A DNA stretch of 23,869 bases from positions 1 through 23,869 of the forward strand of contig JAUWMD010000007.1 of the NCBI GenBank assembly GCA_030613345.1, read 5' to 3'. Positions 1-7,558 of this stretch are shown piece after piece (position 1 is the stretch's first letter; every line of letters starts with the position of its first letter). A model generated the notes under the pieces. That model saw nothing but the letters and a program-made list of their open reading frames with translations. It made no database searches and was not told the origin of the DNA. This DNA comes from Candidatus Krumholzibacteriota bacterium (GTDB lineage: Bacteria > Krumholzibacteriota > Krumholzibacteriia > Krumholzibacteriales > Krumholzibacteriaceae). Made by a program: the position numbers and the translations under genes.

Positions 1-239
1 ATGCTCGTTCGAGCCCCGCTCCTGCGAAGCTGCTCCTGCTGCCCCTCGAGTATCGTCTCGAGATGATATATCCTTCGCTGGAGGATGGCATTCTCCCCCA
101 GGAGGGAATCCACCTTGGCCTCGGTAGCCAGCGCCGATTCCTGGGCGTTCCAGAAGCTCTTGCCCCAACATCCCCCCAGGACGCGGGCGGCGGCCGACAC
201 CGATACCGCGATCAGTATGCGGATGACCGGTCTGTGCAT
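1..239 (-). CDS. cpoB: CpoB/YbgF-like Tol-Pal lipoprotein, 3' part missing (N-terminal 79 residues)
   Basis: The reading frame opens at an ATG at 239 and stays open to the left edge, so the C-terminal part lies outside the window. The first 23 residues form a basic-then-hydrophobic signal sequence ending in LGGC (Cys24), a slightly relaxed lipobox, so an outer-membrane lipoprotein is likely. Residues 37-75 are rich in Glu, Leu and Gln with heptad character, fitting the N-terminal trimerising coiled coil of CpoB/YbgF. The start lies 10 bases after the pal stop, the usual place of ybgF/cpoB at the end of tol-pal operons. In known systems CpoB links Tol energy to peptidoglycan synthesis through TPR repeats, which would be in the missing part. 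No strong Shine-Dalgarno is seen, so coupling to pal translation is probable. Family assignment rests mainly on context. Confidence 0.72.
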   Translation of the reverse strand, partial: MHRPVIRILIAVSVSAAARVLGGCWGKSFWNAQESALATEAKVDSLLGENAILQRRIYHLETILEGQQEQLRRSGARTS

Positions 240-249
240 CGCTTGCCGT

Positions 250-768
250 CTATTCTTTTATCACCATGTGCGCGCGACGGTTCATCGTCCACGCATTCTC
301 CTCGTGCCCGTACTCGAACGGCCTTTCCTCTCCGTAGCTGATTATCGAAAGCCTGTTGGCGTCGACACCGTATGCCATGTAGAAATCCATTGCGGCCTTG
401 GCCCTCTTCTCGCCGAGGGCGAGGTTGTATTCGGCGGTGCCGCGCTCATCGCAGTGGCCCTCGATCACGAGGATCGCATCGGAACGCAACAGCAGGAGCT
501 TGGCGTTGGCCTCGAGCACGCCCTTGAACTCGCTCTTGATGCTGTACTTGTCGAAATCGAAGAATACGTCCTCGAGAACGAGGGGCTCGAACTCCTCCTC
601 CTCGATGACCTCGGGTTCTTCCACGACCGGAGGCGGAGGCGGAGGCGGCACTTCCTCGGCAGGCGTAATGTCCTCTTCGACCGGAGGGGCCTCTTTCTTG
701 GAGCATGCCGGCAGTATCATCAGCACGGCAAGTGTCAGGACGAGAAACAGGATGCTGAAACGCTTCAT
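250..768 (-). CDS. pal: Peptidoglycan-associated lipoprotein Pal
   Basis: 172 residues. Start at 768 was chosen because AGGGAGG sits about 10 bases upstream and the product then begins with a typical lipoprotein signal ending ILPAC (lipobox Cys22); the longer frame adds 12 residues with no signal logic. A Glu/Pro-rich linker with a seven-proline run follows (about residues 27-60), then an OmpA/Pal peptidoglycan-binding domain. Pal hallmarks are visible: FDFDKYSI, the GHCDERGTAEYN motif that contacts diaminopimelate, and the final NRRAHMVI segment. Pal is anchored in the outer membrane and binds peptidoglycan and TolB. It sits between tolB and cpoB in the canonical order. The 131-base gap before it holds its own probable promoter. 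Confidence 0.96.
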   Translation of the reverse strand: MKRFSILFLVLTLAVLMILPACSKKEAPPVEEDITPAEEVPPPPPPPVVEEPEVIEEEEFEPLVLEDVFFDFDKYSIKSEFKGVLEANAKLLLLRSDAILVIEGHCDERGTAEYNLALGEKRAKAAMDFYMAYGVDANRLSIISYGEERPFEYGHEENAWTMNRRAHMVIKE

Positions 769-836
769 ATCGACAAACCTCCCTGTTTGCAGGATCAGCG
801 TCAATCAAACCCGGTTCGACTCTCTATATCGCGGCA

Positions 837-865
837 ATAATACCCACAGCCCCGGAAATTGAAAA
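837..865 (-). promoter_or_regulatory. Probable internal promoter for pal
   Basis: On the minus strand a -35-like TTTTCA (865-860) is separated by 17 bases from a -10-like TATTAT (842-837), which matches the sigma-70 -10 consensus at five of six positions. It lies in the unusually long 131-base gap between tolB and pal. Transcription would start near 830, giving a leader of about 60 bases with a good Shine-Dalgarno. Extra Pal over the other Tol proteins is common in Gram-negatives. Not tested by any computation. Confidence 0.4.
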
Positions 866-899
866 CGATTATTTTGATTAATTTTTCATTCACAGGTAT

Positions 900-2150
900 T
901 CATCTCGACCTGAGCAGCGACCAGGAAGGCGTTTCTCCCCTGGCGAGCCTTCTTCTCGTCCCCGAATCGATATCGATTATCACTATCCACGGCTCTCCGG
1001 AGTACCTGACCACCGCCGCTATGTGCCGGCCGTCCGGGGCCCAGCATGCGTCCTCGTAACTGAAGAAATCGTCGAATACGGTCTCCAGCCAGAGGCCGTC
1101 GGGAGAGATCAGTTTCATCCTGTACAGACCGCCGTCACGCGACGAGTAGACGATCAGGTCTCCTCTAGGCGACCAGTCGGGCGATGTGTTGTACGACCCT
1201 TCGGTGGTGAGCCGCCTGACGTTTCCGCCGTACCTGTCCATGATGTAGACCTGCGGCGTCCTCGTCCGGTCGGACACGAAGGCGATCTCCCTTCCGTTCG
1301 GGGCCCAGACCGGTGATACGTCTATCGCCCGGTTCTTTGTCAGGCGCCTTCCGAGCTTGCCATCGAGGTCCATCAGGTAGATCTCGCTGTTCCCTTTTAT
1401 GCTGAGCGTCACGACGAGCTCATCGCTCCCGGGGTTGTAGCCGCATGCGATGTTGAGGCCCTTCCTGTGCGAGATCATCTTTCTCGAACCTCTGGTGAGG
1501 TCGATTATGTACAGATCGGGGTTTTCCCTGCGGTACGAGGTAAAGACGAACCTGTGGTCGTCGACCCAGAGCGGCGACACCACAAGCTCGCCGGTGGTGA
1601 GCTTCTTCTCGCCGTACCCGTCGTAATCCACAACATGGAGGTTCTTCACGCCGCCTTCGCGCCTTGTGAACAGAAGGCGCGTCCTCGCTACGCCGATCTC
1701 ACCGATGAGGAAGAACAGGATCTCGTCACACAGCTCGTGGGAAACGGTCCTCAGCGCGGAATGTCTGAACCTGTATCTCTTTCCGAATATCATCTCGCGG
1801 CTGACAAAGTCGATCAGGCTGACGTCCAGGGAATATTTCTCCCCGTCCCAGGAGAGCCTTCCCTCGACTATGGCCGAAGCGGTCCCCCCGTCGGGAAGGG
1901 TGTCGGTCCCCGCTGCGAACTCGAGGGGAATGAAAACGGATGTGAACTTCAGGTCCTGTCTCAGAACCGACATCAGGTACTTCGAGGCGGCGCGAAGGTC
2001 GTCCCTGTCGATCTCGAGATCCTTCACGACGATATGTATCTGTCCTCCTCCCGGCTTGTCCGTACTGAGATGCACATCCATCTGGGCCGCCGCCCCGAGC
2101 GGAGTCATTGCCGCGAGAAACAGCGCCGCGAGGGTCCAGTATCGCTTCAT
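900..2150 (-). CDS. tolB: Tol-Pal system beta-propeller protein TolB
   Basis: 416 residues, normal for TolB (about 400-450). Residues 1-22 are a signal peptide with a plausible cleavage after an Ala-rich stretch. The N-terminal alpha/beta domain (to about 150) is followed by a beta-propeller built from PD40/WD40-like blades: recurring motifs such as SPVWAPNGREIAFVSDR, YIMDRYGGNVRRLT and TSPDWSPRGDLIVYSSR are about 43 residues apart. TolB is periplasmic and contacts Pal and TolA. It starts 28 bases after the tolA stop, with GAAAGGAAA about 15 bases upstream as a distant ribosome site. Order and content match tolB in other bacteria; no defects are seen. Confidence 0.96.
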   Translation of the reverse strand: MKRYWTLAALFLAAMTPLGAAAQMDVHLSTDKPGGGQIHIVVKDLEIDRDDLRAASKYLMSVLRQDLKFTSVFIPLEFAAGTDTLPDGGTASAIVEGRLSWDGEKYSLDVSLIDFVSREMIFGKRYRFRHSALRTVSHELCDEILFFLIGEIGVARTRLLFTRREGGVKNLHVVDYDGYGEKKLTTGELVVSPLWVDDHRFVFTSYRRENPDLYIIDLTRGSRKMISHRKGLNIACGYNPGSDELVVTLSIKGNSEIYLMDLDGKLGRRLTKNRAIDVSPVWAPNGREIAFVSDRTRTPQVYIMDRYGGNVRRLTTEGSYNTSPDWSPRGDLIVYSSRDGGLYRMKLISPDGLWLETVFDDFFSYEDACWAPDGRHIAAVVRYSGEPWIVIIDIDSGTRRRLARGETPSWSLLRSR

Positions 2151-2178
2151 CAGAGGGTATTTCCTTTCTCATGCCGGC

Positions 2179-2835
2179 TTACTTTTTCTGCATAAAGGTG
2201 AAATGTATCCCGAGCCACGATTCGCCGAACGCCCTGGGAAGCGGCGGAAACGGGTCGGCGCTCCTGATCGCCCTCAGCGCCGAGCGGTCGAAATAGGCAT
2301 TCCCCGAAGGTGTCTCGACCCGCAGGTCGCTGACCCGGCCGCTGCGCGACAGCCTGAAGTAGACGATGCACGATATGCCGCCGTCCCTTCCCCCCTGCGA
2401 CGATAACCAGTTCTCCGACACCTTCCGCTCGATGGCGGAGAGATAATACGAATAGGGGAACCGCTGGGCGTCGACCGCGACCTCGGTCTGGCCGCCCTCC
2501 TGCACCGAGACGTCCATCGGCTTCTCCTCCGGCTTCGTCTCGGCGGGTTTCTCCTCCGGCTTTTTTTCGGGCTCTTTCTTCTTTTCCTTCGGTTTCGGCC
2601 TGGTGACTTCGGGCTTCTTGACCTCGACCTTCGCCTTTGGCGCCTCCTTCGGCGCCTCGACCTTCGGGGCAACGAAGGGCCTGAATATCTTCACGTTGTA
2701 GATGGTCTTCGACACCCGCATCTGGGGTACCACGTTGAACAGGGTAAGCAGCGCCCAAAGGATGACGACGTGAACAAGAATCGATACCAGCAGGGAAAGC
2801 CTCATCCCTCCCGCCCCCGATGCGGATCCGATCAT
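2179..2835 (-). CDS. tolA: TolA/TonB-type energy-transducing protein
   Basis: 218 residues from an ATG at 2835 that overlaps the tolR stop by four bases (ATGA), the reason for preferring it over the longer open frame. One transmembrane helix at about residues 12-35 carries Ser18 and His22, the spacing of the Ser/His pair that couples TolA and TonB to their proton-channel partners. A Lys/Glu/Pro-rich spacer (about 48-113) would span the periplasm. The C-terminal domain (about 128-218) has the TonB_C pattern, including PYSYYLSAIERKVSENW and DRSALRAIRSADPFPPLP. The TonB-type C-terminus is common in TolA equivalents outside Proteobacteria. Position between tolR and tolB makes TolA the likely role; a TonB acting in nutrient uptake is less likely. 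Confidence 0.88.
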   Translation of the reverse strand: MIGSASGAGGMRLSLLVSILVHVVILWALLTLFNVVPQMRVSKTIYNVKIFRPFVAPKVEAPKEAPKAKVEVKKPEVTRPKPKEKKKEPEKKPEEKPAETKPEEKPMDVSVQEGGQTEVAVDAQRFPYSYYLSAIERKVSENWLSSQGGRDGGISCIVYFRLSRSGRVSDLRVETPSGNAYFDRSALRAIRSADPFPPLPRAFGESWLGIHFTFMQKK

Positions 2836-3236
2836 CTGTCTTCCTGCTCGGCAATCAGCCCGAGGTCTTCGATGCCCATCATCTTGATCCGGGCAATCAC
2901 CCTCATGACCGAGCCGTACCTCGTGTCCTTGTCGGCACGCAGGAATACCCTCGGAGGGTTCTCGTCCAGGGCCTTGCGCAGCTCGGCGGAGAACTCCCTC
3001 CATTCGATCTTCCGCTTGTCTATGAATACCTCTCCGTCCTCGTTGATCGAGACCGTTATCCCCTCCTGCTCCTCTATGACCTTCGCTTCCGCCTTGGGCA
3101 GCCGAAGCTTGACGCCCGCCTGGAGGAAGGGCGCGGTCAGCATGAACGCGATCAGGAGCACCATGATGACATCGACGAGATTGGTGATGTTTATCTCGGC
3201 CAGCGAGGAGTATCGCTCTCTGTTTCTCTTCTTCAT
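2832..3236 (-). CDS. tolR: ExbD/TolR-family proton-channel subunit TolR
   Basis: 134 residues, the usual TolR/ExbD size. A short basic cytoplasmic start is followed by one transmembrane helix (about 18-38) containing Asp22 in NITNLVDVIMVLLIAFM. That aspartate is the conserved proton-carrying residue of this family. The rest is a periplasmic ExbD/TolR domain, including KLRLPKAEAK and the segment RVFLRADKDTRYGSVMRV. It overlaps tolQ upstream and tolA downstream by four bases each, so the three motor and transducer proteins are probably translated in a coupled way. With TolQ it forms the inner-membrane motor that energises TolA. Confidence 0.95.
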   Translation of the reverse strand: MKKRNRERYSSLAEINITNLVDVIMVLLIAFMLTAPFLQAGVKLRLPKAEAKVIEEQEGITVSINEDGEVFIDKRKIEWREFSAELRKALDENPPRVFLRADKDTRYGSVMRVIARIKMMGIEDLGLIAEQEDR

Positions 3237-3907
3237 GAGTATCTCTTCTCGAGAAGCCTCGTCCTGAACCTCACCGCAAACAGTCCGACCTTCTCCTCCC
3301 GGCGCCTGATGACACGGACGATATAATTATAGCCGATCACCGCGGGGATAGCCGCGCCGAGGCCGAAGACCGTCGTGATCAGCGCATCCGCGATGCCCGG
3401 CGCCACGACGTAGAGACTCGCAGAGCCGCGCGCTCCCATGCTGAGGAACGAGCTCATGATCCCCCACACCGTTCCGAGCAGGCCGAGAAAGGGCGATACG
3501 GTCGCCGTGGTCGAAAGAAAGATCAGGTAAGACTCCCACTCGGCGACGATCGCGTCCATCGCCGAGTCGAGGAAACCGTCGAGATGCTCCATGTCACGGA
3601 GCTCCCCGCTGTCTATCTCCCCCTTGACCATAACAACCATCGCGGCCTCGGGACTGTCCGGATATCCGGCCGCCCTGTCCGCCAGAGAGGACAGGGAAAG
3701 CTCCTTTTCGAATACCGCAATGAAGTCCGCGCTCTGCTTCGCCGAGCGCCTGAAATATCTTATTTTTTCAACCATTATTGTCCAGGAAACGACGGACAGG
3801 ACGAGCAGCAGTACCAGGATCGTCTTGGCCAGCGCACCGGACCCGGCTATGAGTTCCGTAAAGCTTTCCGCCACCTGCAGAAAGACCGGTAACCCCGCAA
3901 ACCCCAT
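3233..3907 (-). CDS. tolQ: MotA/TolQ/ExbB-family proton-channel protein TolQ
   Basis: 224 residues from the ATG at 3907, which has AGGAGG six bases upstream. The alternative ATG at 3913 abuts that ribosome site and is therefore disfavoured. Three transmembrane segments are visible, around residues 25-47, 128-150 and 162-188. The third region carries the family signature ATVSPFLGLLGTVWGIM followed by GIADALITTVFGLGAAIPAV, where conserved Thr residues line the channel. TolQ pentamers surround a TolR dimer in the inner membrane. First gene of the tol operon, with its own promoter just upstream; it ends by overlapping tolR. Confidence 0.95.
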   Translation of the reverse strand: MGFAGLPVFLQVAESFTELIAGSGALAKTILVLLLVLSVVSWTIMVEKIRYFRRSAKQSADFIAVFEKELSLSSLADRAAGYPDSPEAAMVVMVKGEIDSGELRDMEHLDGFLDSAMDAIVAEWESYLIFLSTTATVSPFLGLLGTVWGIMSSFLSMGARGSASLYVVAPGIADALITTVFGLGAAIPAVIGYNYIVRVIRRREEKVGLFAVRFRTRLLEKRYS

Positions 3908-3937
3908 ATTCATCCTCCTTTTACAGCTTCAACGGGC

Positions 3938-3966
3938 AATTTATCATTATACCCCCGACCGGTCAA
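3938..3966 (-). promoter_or_regulatory. Promoter of the tol-pal operon
   Basis: Minus-strand TTGACC (3966-3961, five of six matches to the -35 consensus), a 17-base spacer and TAAATT (3943-3938, four of six matches). A start near 3931 would give a 24-base leader containing AGGAGG before tolQ. The spacer also holds TATAAT at nine bases from the -35, too close to pair with it. Other promoters proposed in this window share TTGAC, suggesting a conventional housekeeping sigma factor. Confidence 0.6.
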
Positions 3967-4119
3967 GTTTGTTTCAAAAGGCCGGAACGGCCCCTTGCGT
4001 TCGTTCGTATAAGATAATAGAAGATCGTCCGGAGCGCGAATCCCCATTGTCCGCTATTGTTCCTCGAGACGGACCGCCGCGCTGCCGGAAAGGCCGAGAA
4101 GTGAATTCTGGAACGGTCT
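3967..4119. other. Non-coding space between divergent promoters
   Basis: Between the tol promoter and the promoter of the DUF4384 gene. The only structure I see is a small GC-rich inverted repeat, GGCCG-GAA-CGGCC, around 3980-3993, followed by no convincing U-tract for any adjacent gene. Open frames crossing this space on either strand have no ribosome sites or recognisable protein features and were judged fortuitous. Confidence 0.45.
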
Positions 4120-4124
4120 TTGCC

Positions 4125-4163
4125 TTGTAAAGAAGTGAGAAAACTACTATACTGTAATAGTAG
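4125..4163 (+). promoter_or_regulatory. Promoter with an inverted repeat across the -10 (candidate operator)
   Basis: TTGTAA (4125-4130), a 17-base spacer, then TATACT (4148-4153), five of six matches to the -10 consensus. A perfect 7-base inverted repeat, CTACTAT at 4144-4150 and ATAGTAG at 4157-4163, is centred on the -10 and reaches the predicted start point near 4160. A dimeric repressor bound there would block RNA polymerase. The regulator is unknown. The palindrome could also be fortuitous in an AT-rich promoter. Confidence 0.5.
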
Positions 4164-4165
4164 TG

Positions 4166-4239
4166 GACAGGCGCACGGGCGGGGTGCCAGCCCAGCCGGA
4201 AGAAGCGCCAGTCTTATCCCCTGGAAGGGAGTCCTGGTC
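4166..4239 (+). promoter_or_regulatory. Structured 5' leader of the DUF4384 gene
   Basis: The predicted 80-base leader can fold. An outer stem pairs GAC (4166-4168) and GGCGC (4170-4174) with GCGCC (4205-4209) and GTC (4211-4213), with one A-A mismatch between the two parts. Inside it GGGC (4177-4180) pairs with GCCC (4190-4193). A short hairpin further down, CCCT-GGA-AGGG around 4218-4228, includes part of the ribosome site. I do not recognise a known riboswitch class. The fold is by eye only. Confidence 0.35.
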
Positions 4240-6246
4240 ATGAAACGTTCGCTACTGATCTTCCTTCTCGCTGTAATCGTCATATCGCCCGCAGCCGCTT
4301 CAGCTGCGCCGGTGGAGATCAACACCTCACCAGCCCTGAAGCCTGCCGTCGCGAGCGATATCGATGTCTCGCTCCGCCTCATCGGCGGAAGAGGCGCGGT
4401 ACTGCTGCCGGGCCGGGACATCAACCTGACTTTTCAGACCAGTTCGGACGCATACGTCATAATCTACAACATCGACAGCGAAGGATACGTGCATCTGCTC
4501 TATCCCGCCGACGGAAAGCCGGAGATGATCCGCGGCAGGAAGGTGCATTTCCTTCCCGAGCAGGGCAGGGACATCACGTGGGAGGTCGGCGGGGACACCG
4601 GCATAGAGTACATCCACGCCATAGCAGTCGGCGATCCTTCGCGGATCGACCGCGACGAGCTCTACTACCTCGCTCAGAACAGCACGATGCCCGAGGAGAG
4701 AAGGCTCAGGATCGACATGGATCCCTTCCTGGCCTTCAACATGATCGACGAGGAGCTGATCGACGACGCCGAGCGGATGACGCTGGCCACCGATTACACC
4801 TATTTCTATGTCAACCGCAAGGTCGAGTACCCCGGCTATCTCTGCTACAAGTGCCATTCCCCCTCCAAGATTCCCGATCCCTACGAGATGGAGTGCCCGG
4901 AGGTGGACATCGAGATAATAGCCGCCAACGAAGACGCCAGCTATCCATACCCACAGCTGTTCGCCGTGATCCAGCCAGGTGAAGCCGTTCCGGAGGACGA
5001 TTACGAATCGTACACATATTATGCGGATAACCTCTCGCTCGGATACGACGACTACGATTACGACGAGCAGAAGGTCTACCTGTCCGTCTACAACAACTAT
5101 GGCTACTCTCCCTATTACTACTACTGGCCGGGATACAATTCCTGGTACGCAGGCTGTGGCCCCAGCTGGTACTGGGATATCTCATTCGGGATCGGCTGGG
5201 GATGGGGCGGATACTACTACCATCACAGGCCGTTCTACTCGTGGTATCCCTATTCATACAACTCCTACTGGAGCGGATATCACCACGGGTACTGGGACGG
5301 ATATTACGCGGGCGGATATTACCCGTCACCGTACTACGCCCCTGCGAACAAGAGATCGCTCTATGCGGGGCGGGGATTCACGAAACGTGGTTCGCTCGAC
5401 TACACCTCTACGAGGGTAAAGACGAGCCGTGACGCTTCGCGCGGCCGGGATTTCACGAAACGCGGTTCGCTCGACTACACCTCGACGAGGGTAAAGAGCA
5501 GCCGCGAGGCAACGCTCGCCTCGAGCAGGCTCGTAAAGGAAAGGACGAGGACCGCGACGGCGAGAAGCTACCAGCGCTCCCGCCTGGCGAGGCAGGTCAC
5601 GAGGGAGAAGGCCTCGACCGGATTCAGGTCGTTCGAGTCTACCCGGTACAATAATGGCAGGTCGGGGCGTTACGAGCGCGGCGTCTACGGCAACTACGGC
5701 GCGACACGAAGCGCGAGGATCACCAACCAGACTGAAAGAAAGAGCTCGACCAGGACAAAGAAGCGCAGCACCTACGGCGAGGGGACCCTGAAATCCGACA
5801 GGGGCAACAGGGACTTCTACCGCAGGTCGACGAGATCGACTACCCGGAGCAACACCGGAAGGAAGAGCACAGGGTCGGAGATCGAGAGACGCGTACGCTC
5901 CCGCAATTCCAACAGGGAAACGAAGGCCGGCGACACCGGAAGGAACCGCAGCAAGTCTTCCCCGGCGAGCAGGAAGAGCTCGACGCGCTCCGGAACATCG
6001 GCACGCTCGAAGAACGATTCGGGAAAGAGCAACAGCGGAAAGTCGAGCAGGAGCAGCACGAGAAACAGCTCTTCCCGTGACAGCGGAGTAAGGAGAGAGA
6101 CCGGGTCGTCCAGCCCATCGAGGTCGAGCAGTGGTAGAAGCACGACAAGAAGCACCACGAGAAGCGGCTCGACGAGATCCTCCGGCGGACGTTCCAGCGG
6201 CAAGACTTCCTCGGGCGGCAAGAGCAGCAGCGGACGCAAACGATGA
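4240..6246 (+). CDS. Exported DUF4384-domain protein with aromatic-rich core and basic Ser/Arg/Thr tail
   Basis: 668 residues. Start at 4240 was chosen because GGAAGGGAG precedes it and a clean signal peptide (residues 1-22) follows; the longer frame starts upstream of the promoter -35. Residues about 40-165 resemble DUF4384, a domain of exported proteins, with LLPGRDINLTFQTSSDAYV and YVHLLYPADGK typical of it. A CYKCH motif lies at 202-206. Residues about 250-370 are dominated by Tyr, Gly, Trp, Asp and Ser. Two 25-residue repeats (about 378-428) follow, then to the end about 240 residues almost wholly Ser, Arg, Thr, Lys and Gly, surely disordered and strongly basic. It may bind polyanions such as LPS, peptidoglycan polymers or nucleic acid, or form a surface matrix; that is inference. 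It stands alone between its promoter and terminator. Confidence 0.8.
   Translation: MKRSLLIFLLAVIVISPAAASAAPVEINTSPALKPAVASDIDVSLRLIGGRGAVLLPGRDINLTFQTSSDAYVIIYNIDSEGYVHLLYPADGKPEMIRGRKVHFLPEQGRDITWEVGGDTGIEYIHAIAVGDPSRIDRDELYYLAQNSTMPEERRLRIDMDPFLAFNMIDEELIDDAERMTLATDYTYFYVNRKVEYPGYLCYKCHSPSKIPDPYEMECPEVDIEIIAANEDASYPYPQLFAVIQPGEAVPEDDYESYTYYADNLSLGYDDYDYDEQKVYLSVYNNYGYSPYYYYWPGYNSWYAGCGPSWYWDISFGIGWGWGGYYYHHRPFYSWYPYSYNSYWSGYHHGYWDGYYAGGYYPSPYYAPANKRSLYAGRGFTKRGSLDYTSTRVKTSRDASRGRDFTKRGSLDYTSTRVKSSREATLASSRLVKERTRTATARSYQRSRLARQVTREKASTGFRSFESTRYNNGRSGRYERGVYGNYGATRSARITNQTERKSSTRTKKRSTYGEGTLKSDRGNRDFYRRSTRSTTRSNTGRKSTGSEIERRVRSRNSNRETKAGDTGRNRSKSSPASRKSSTRSGTSARSKNDSGKSNSGKSSRSSTRNSSSRDSGVRRETGSSSPSRSSSGRSTTRSTTRSGSTRSSGGRSSGKTSSGGKSSSGRKR
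5377..5511 (+). repeat. Tandem 75-base (25-residue) repeat inside the DUF4384 gene
   Basis: Two copies starting at 5377 and 5452, in frame. Each encodes FTKRGSLDYTSTRVK followed by a Ser/Arg-rich stretch; the cores are identical in protein and differ at a few silent DNA positions (for example cgtggt/cgcggt and tctacg/tcgacg). Silent differences with protein identity suggest selection on the repeat. It marks the change from the aromatic-rich part to the basic tail. Confidence 0.8.
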
Positions 6247-6263
6247 CCCCCGCGCGTAATAGA

Positions 6264-6302
6264 TAAAAAAAAGCCCCGGATCGGACGATCCGGGGCTTTT
6301 TC
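6264..6302. terminator. Bidirectional intrinsic terminator
   Basis: A perfect 12-base stem, 6271-6282 paired with 6287-6298, with a GGAC loop at 6283-6286. It has a run of A upstream and T downstream on the plus strand. It can therefore stop transcription of the DUF4384 gene (ending 6246) and, on the other strand, of the convergent threonine synthase gene (ending 6329). Confidence 0.9.
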
Positions 6303-6328
6303 CATGTGTAAGGGCGAGAGGCGCCGGA

Positions 6329-7501
6329 TCAGCGTGCAACCCCGTCGAGCATGAACCTGTACCTCGTCCAGTCCGCCGTGTTGACTATCACAACCGAGTC
6401 CCCGGGCCCGATCGTTCCCGAGGCCGTCAGCTTCCTCAGTCCCGCAAGTGCGGCAGCACCTTCGGGTGAGGGAAATATCCCGGCCGCCCGGGCCATCACG
6501 TATGCGGAATCGAGGATCGCTTCGTCGGAGACGGCGATCGCCGTCCCTCCAGTCTCGCGCAACGCCCTGAGCACCTGCCTGTCGGCCCTCGACGAGGGCA
6601 CCCTGATCCCCGAGGCGATCGTCACCGGATCTTTCCATCTCTCCACCGAATCCGCTCCCGACCCGAACGCCCTGACGAACGGAGCGCACCCTTCGGACTG
6701 CACGGCGACTATGCGGGGTTTTTCACGCTCGAGCCAGCCGAGCTCCTCCAGCTCGATATACGCCTTCCAGAAAGATACTACCCCCGTACCGCCTCCCGTC
6801 GGAAAGATTATCCAGCGGGGACTCTTTCCCTCGAGATCGTCCTCTATCTCAAAGGCCATCGTCTTCTTGCCCTCGACCCTGCAGGGTTCCCTGAATGTGC
6901 TGATCGCGTACTCGCCCTCGCCGAGACCGTCGCCGGTCATGGCGTGGGTGGCGTCGGGAAGGATCCCGTCTATTGTCCTCACGTCCGCTCCATACGCGGT
7001 GCACTCCTCTACCACCCCGTCCGGCGTGACGGACGGGATGTATATCCTCGACGCCAGACCCGCAGCCGCTCCATAGGCGGCCAGTGCAAGGCCGGCATTG
7101 CCTGCGGTCGATATGACCGCGGCTCGTGCGCCCAGATCGACCAGACGGGAGACGGCGGCGGCCATCCCACGCGCCTTGAACGATCCCGTTGGATTGAGCG
7201 CCTCGTTCTTTATGTGCAGCCGGCCGCATCCCGCCACGGCGGCCAGTACGGGCGCCTCGAGCATCGGTGTGTTCCCTTCGCCGAGTGTGATCTCGCGTGA
7301 AAATTCGGGAAGAAGCTCCCTGAAGCGCCAGATCCCCCGGCCCGGGCCGTAGAACTCCCCACGGGTCACCTTCCTCCCGAGAATCCCCAGGTCGTATACC
7401 GCCAGGAGCGGCCCGGAGCATGAGGGGCACTCGCCGGCGGCCGACCCGGCCGGCACCTCCCTCTCGCAGTTACCACATCTGTATCCCTCGAAATAGTTCA
7501 C
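6329..7501 (-). CDS. thrC: Threonine synthase with N-terminal zinc ribbon
   Basis: 390 residues from a GTG at 7501 with AAAGGA about seven bases upstream. Residues 9-28 contain CGNC and CPSC, a four-cysteine zinc ribbon found on one class of threonine synthases. The PLP fold-type II core includes NEALNPTGSFKARG, where Lys109 should form the Schiff base, then STAGNAGLALAAYG and the glycine-rich FPTGGGTGVVSFW phosphate-binding loop. The enzyme makes threonine from O-phosphohomoserine. No other threonine-pathway genes lie in the window. A related PLP lyase (for example a cysteate synthase-like enzyme) cannot be excluded from sequence alone. Confidence 0.85.
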   Translation of the reverse strand: MNYFEGYRCGNCEREVPAGSAAGECPSCSGPLLAVYDLGILGRKVTRGEFYGPGRGIWRFRELLPEFSREITLGEGNTPMLEAPVLAAVAGCGRLHIKNEALNPTGSFKARGMAAAVSRLVDLGARAAVISTAGNAGLALAAYGAAAGLASRIYIPSVTPDGVVEECTAYGADVRTIDGILPDATHAMTGDGLGEGEYAISTFREPCRVEGKKTMAFEIEDDLEGKSPRWIIFPTGGGTGVVSFWKAYIELEELGWLEREKPRIVAVQSEGCAPFVRAFGSGADSVERWKDPVTIASGIRVPSSRADRQVLRALRETGGTAIAVSDEAILDSAYVMARAAGIFPSPEGAAALAGLRKLTASGTIGPGDSVVIVNTADWTRYRFMLDGVAR

Positions 7502-7558
7502 GGGTATCCTTTCTTTATCCGCACATGCCGGAATCAGGCCGGCGCGCTCAAGTTTTCC

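Noticed and set aside
3976..3998. Terminator-like GGCCG hairpin in the divergent gap
   Set aside because: Short stem, weak U-run, and no gene ends there on the strand where it would act.
4120..4239. Upstream start giving 40 more residues on the DUF4384 protein
   Set aside because: The ATG lies before the promoter -35, the added residues have no signal character, and a good ribosome site and signal peptide support 4240.
5326..6339. Minus-strand open frame of 337 codons opposite the DUF4384 gene
   Set aside because: Antisense shadow of a Ser/Arg codon-rich repeat region; Ala/Arg-rich, low complexity, and it crosses the bidirectional terminator.
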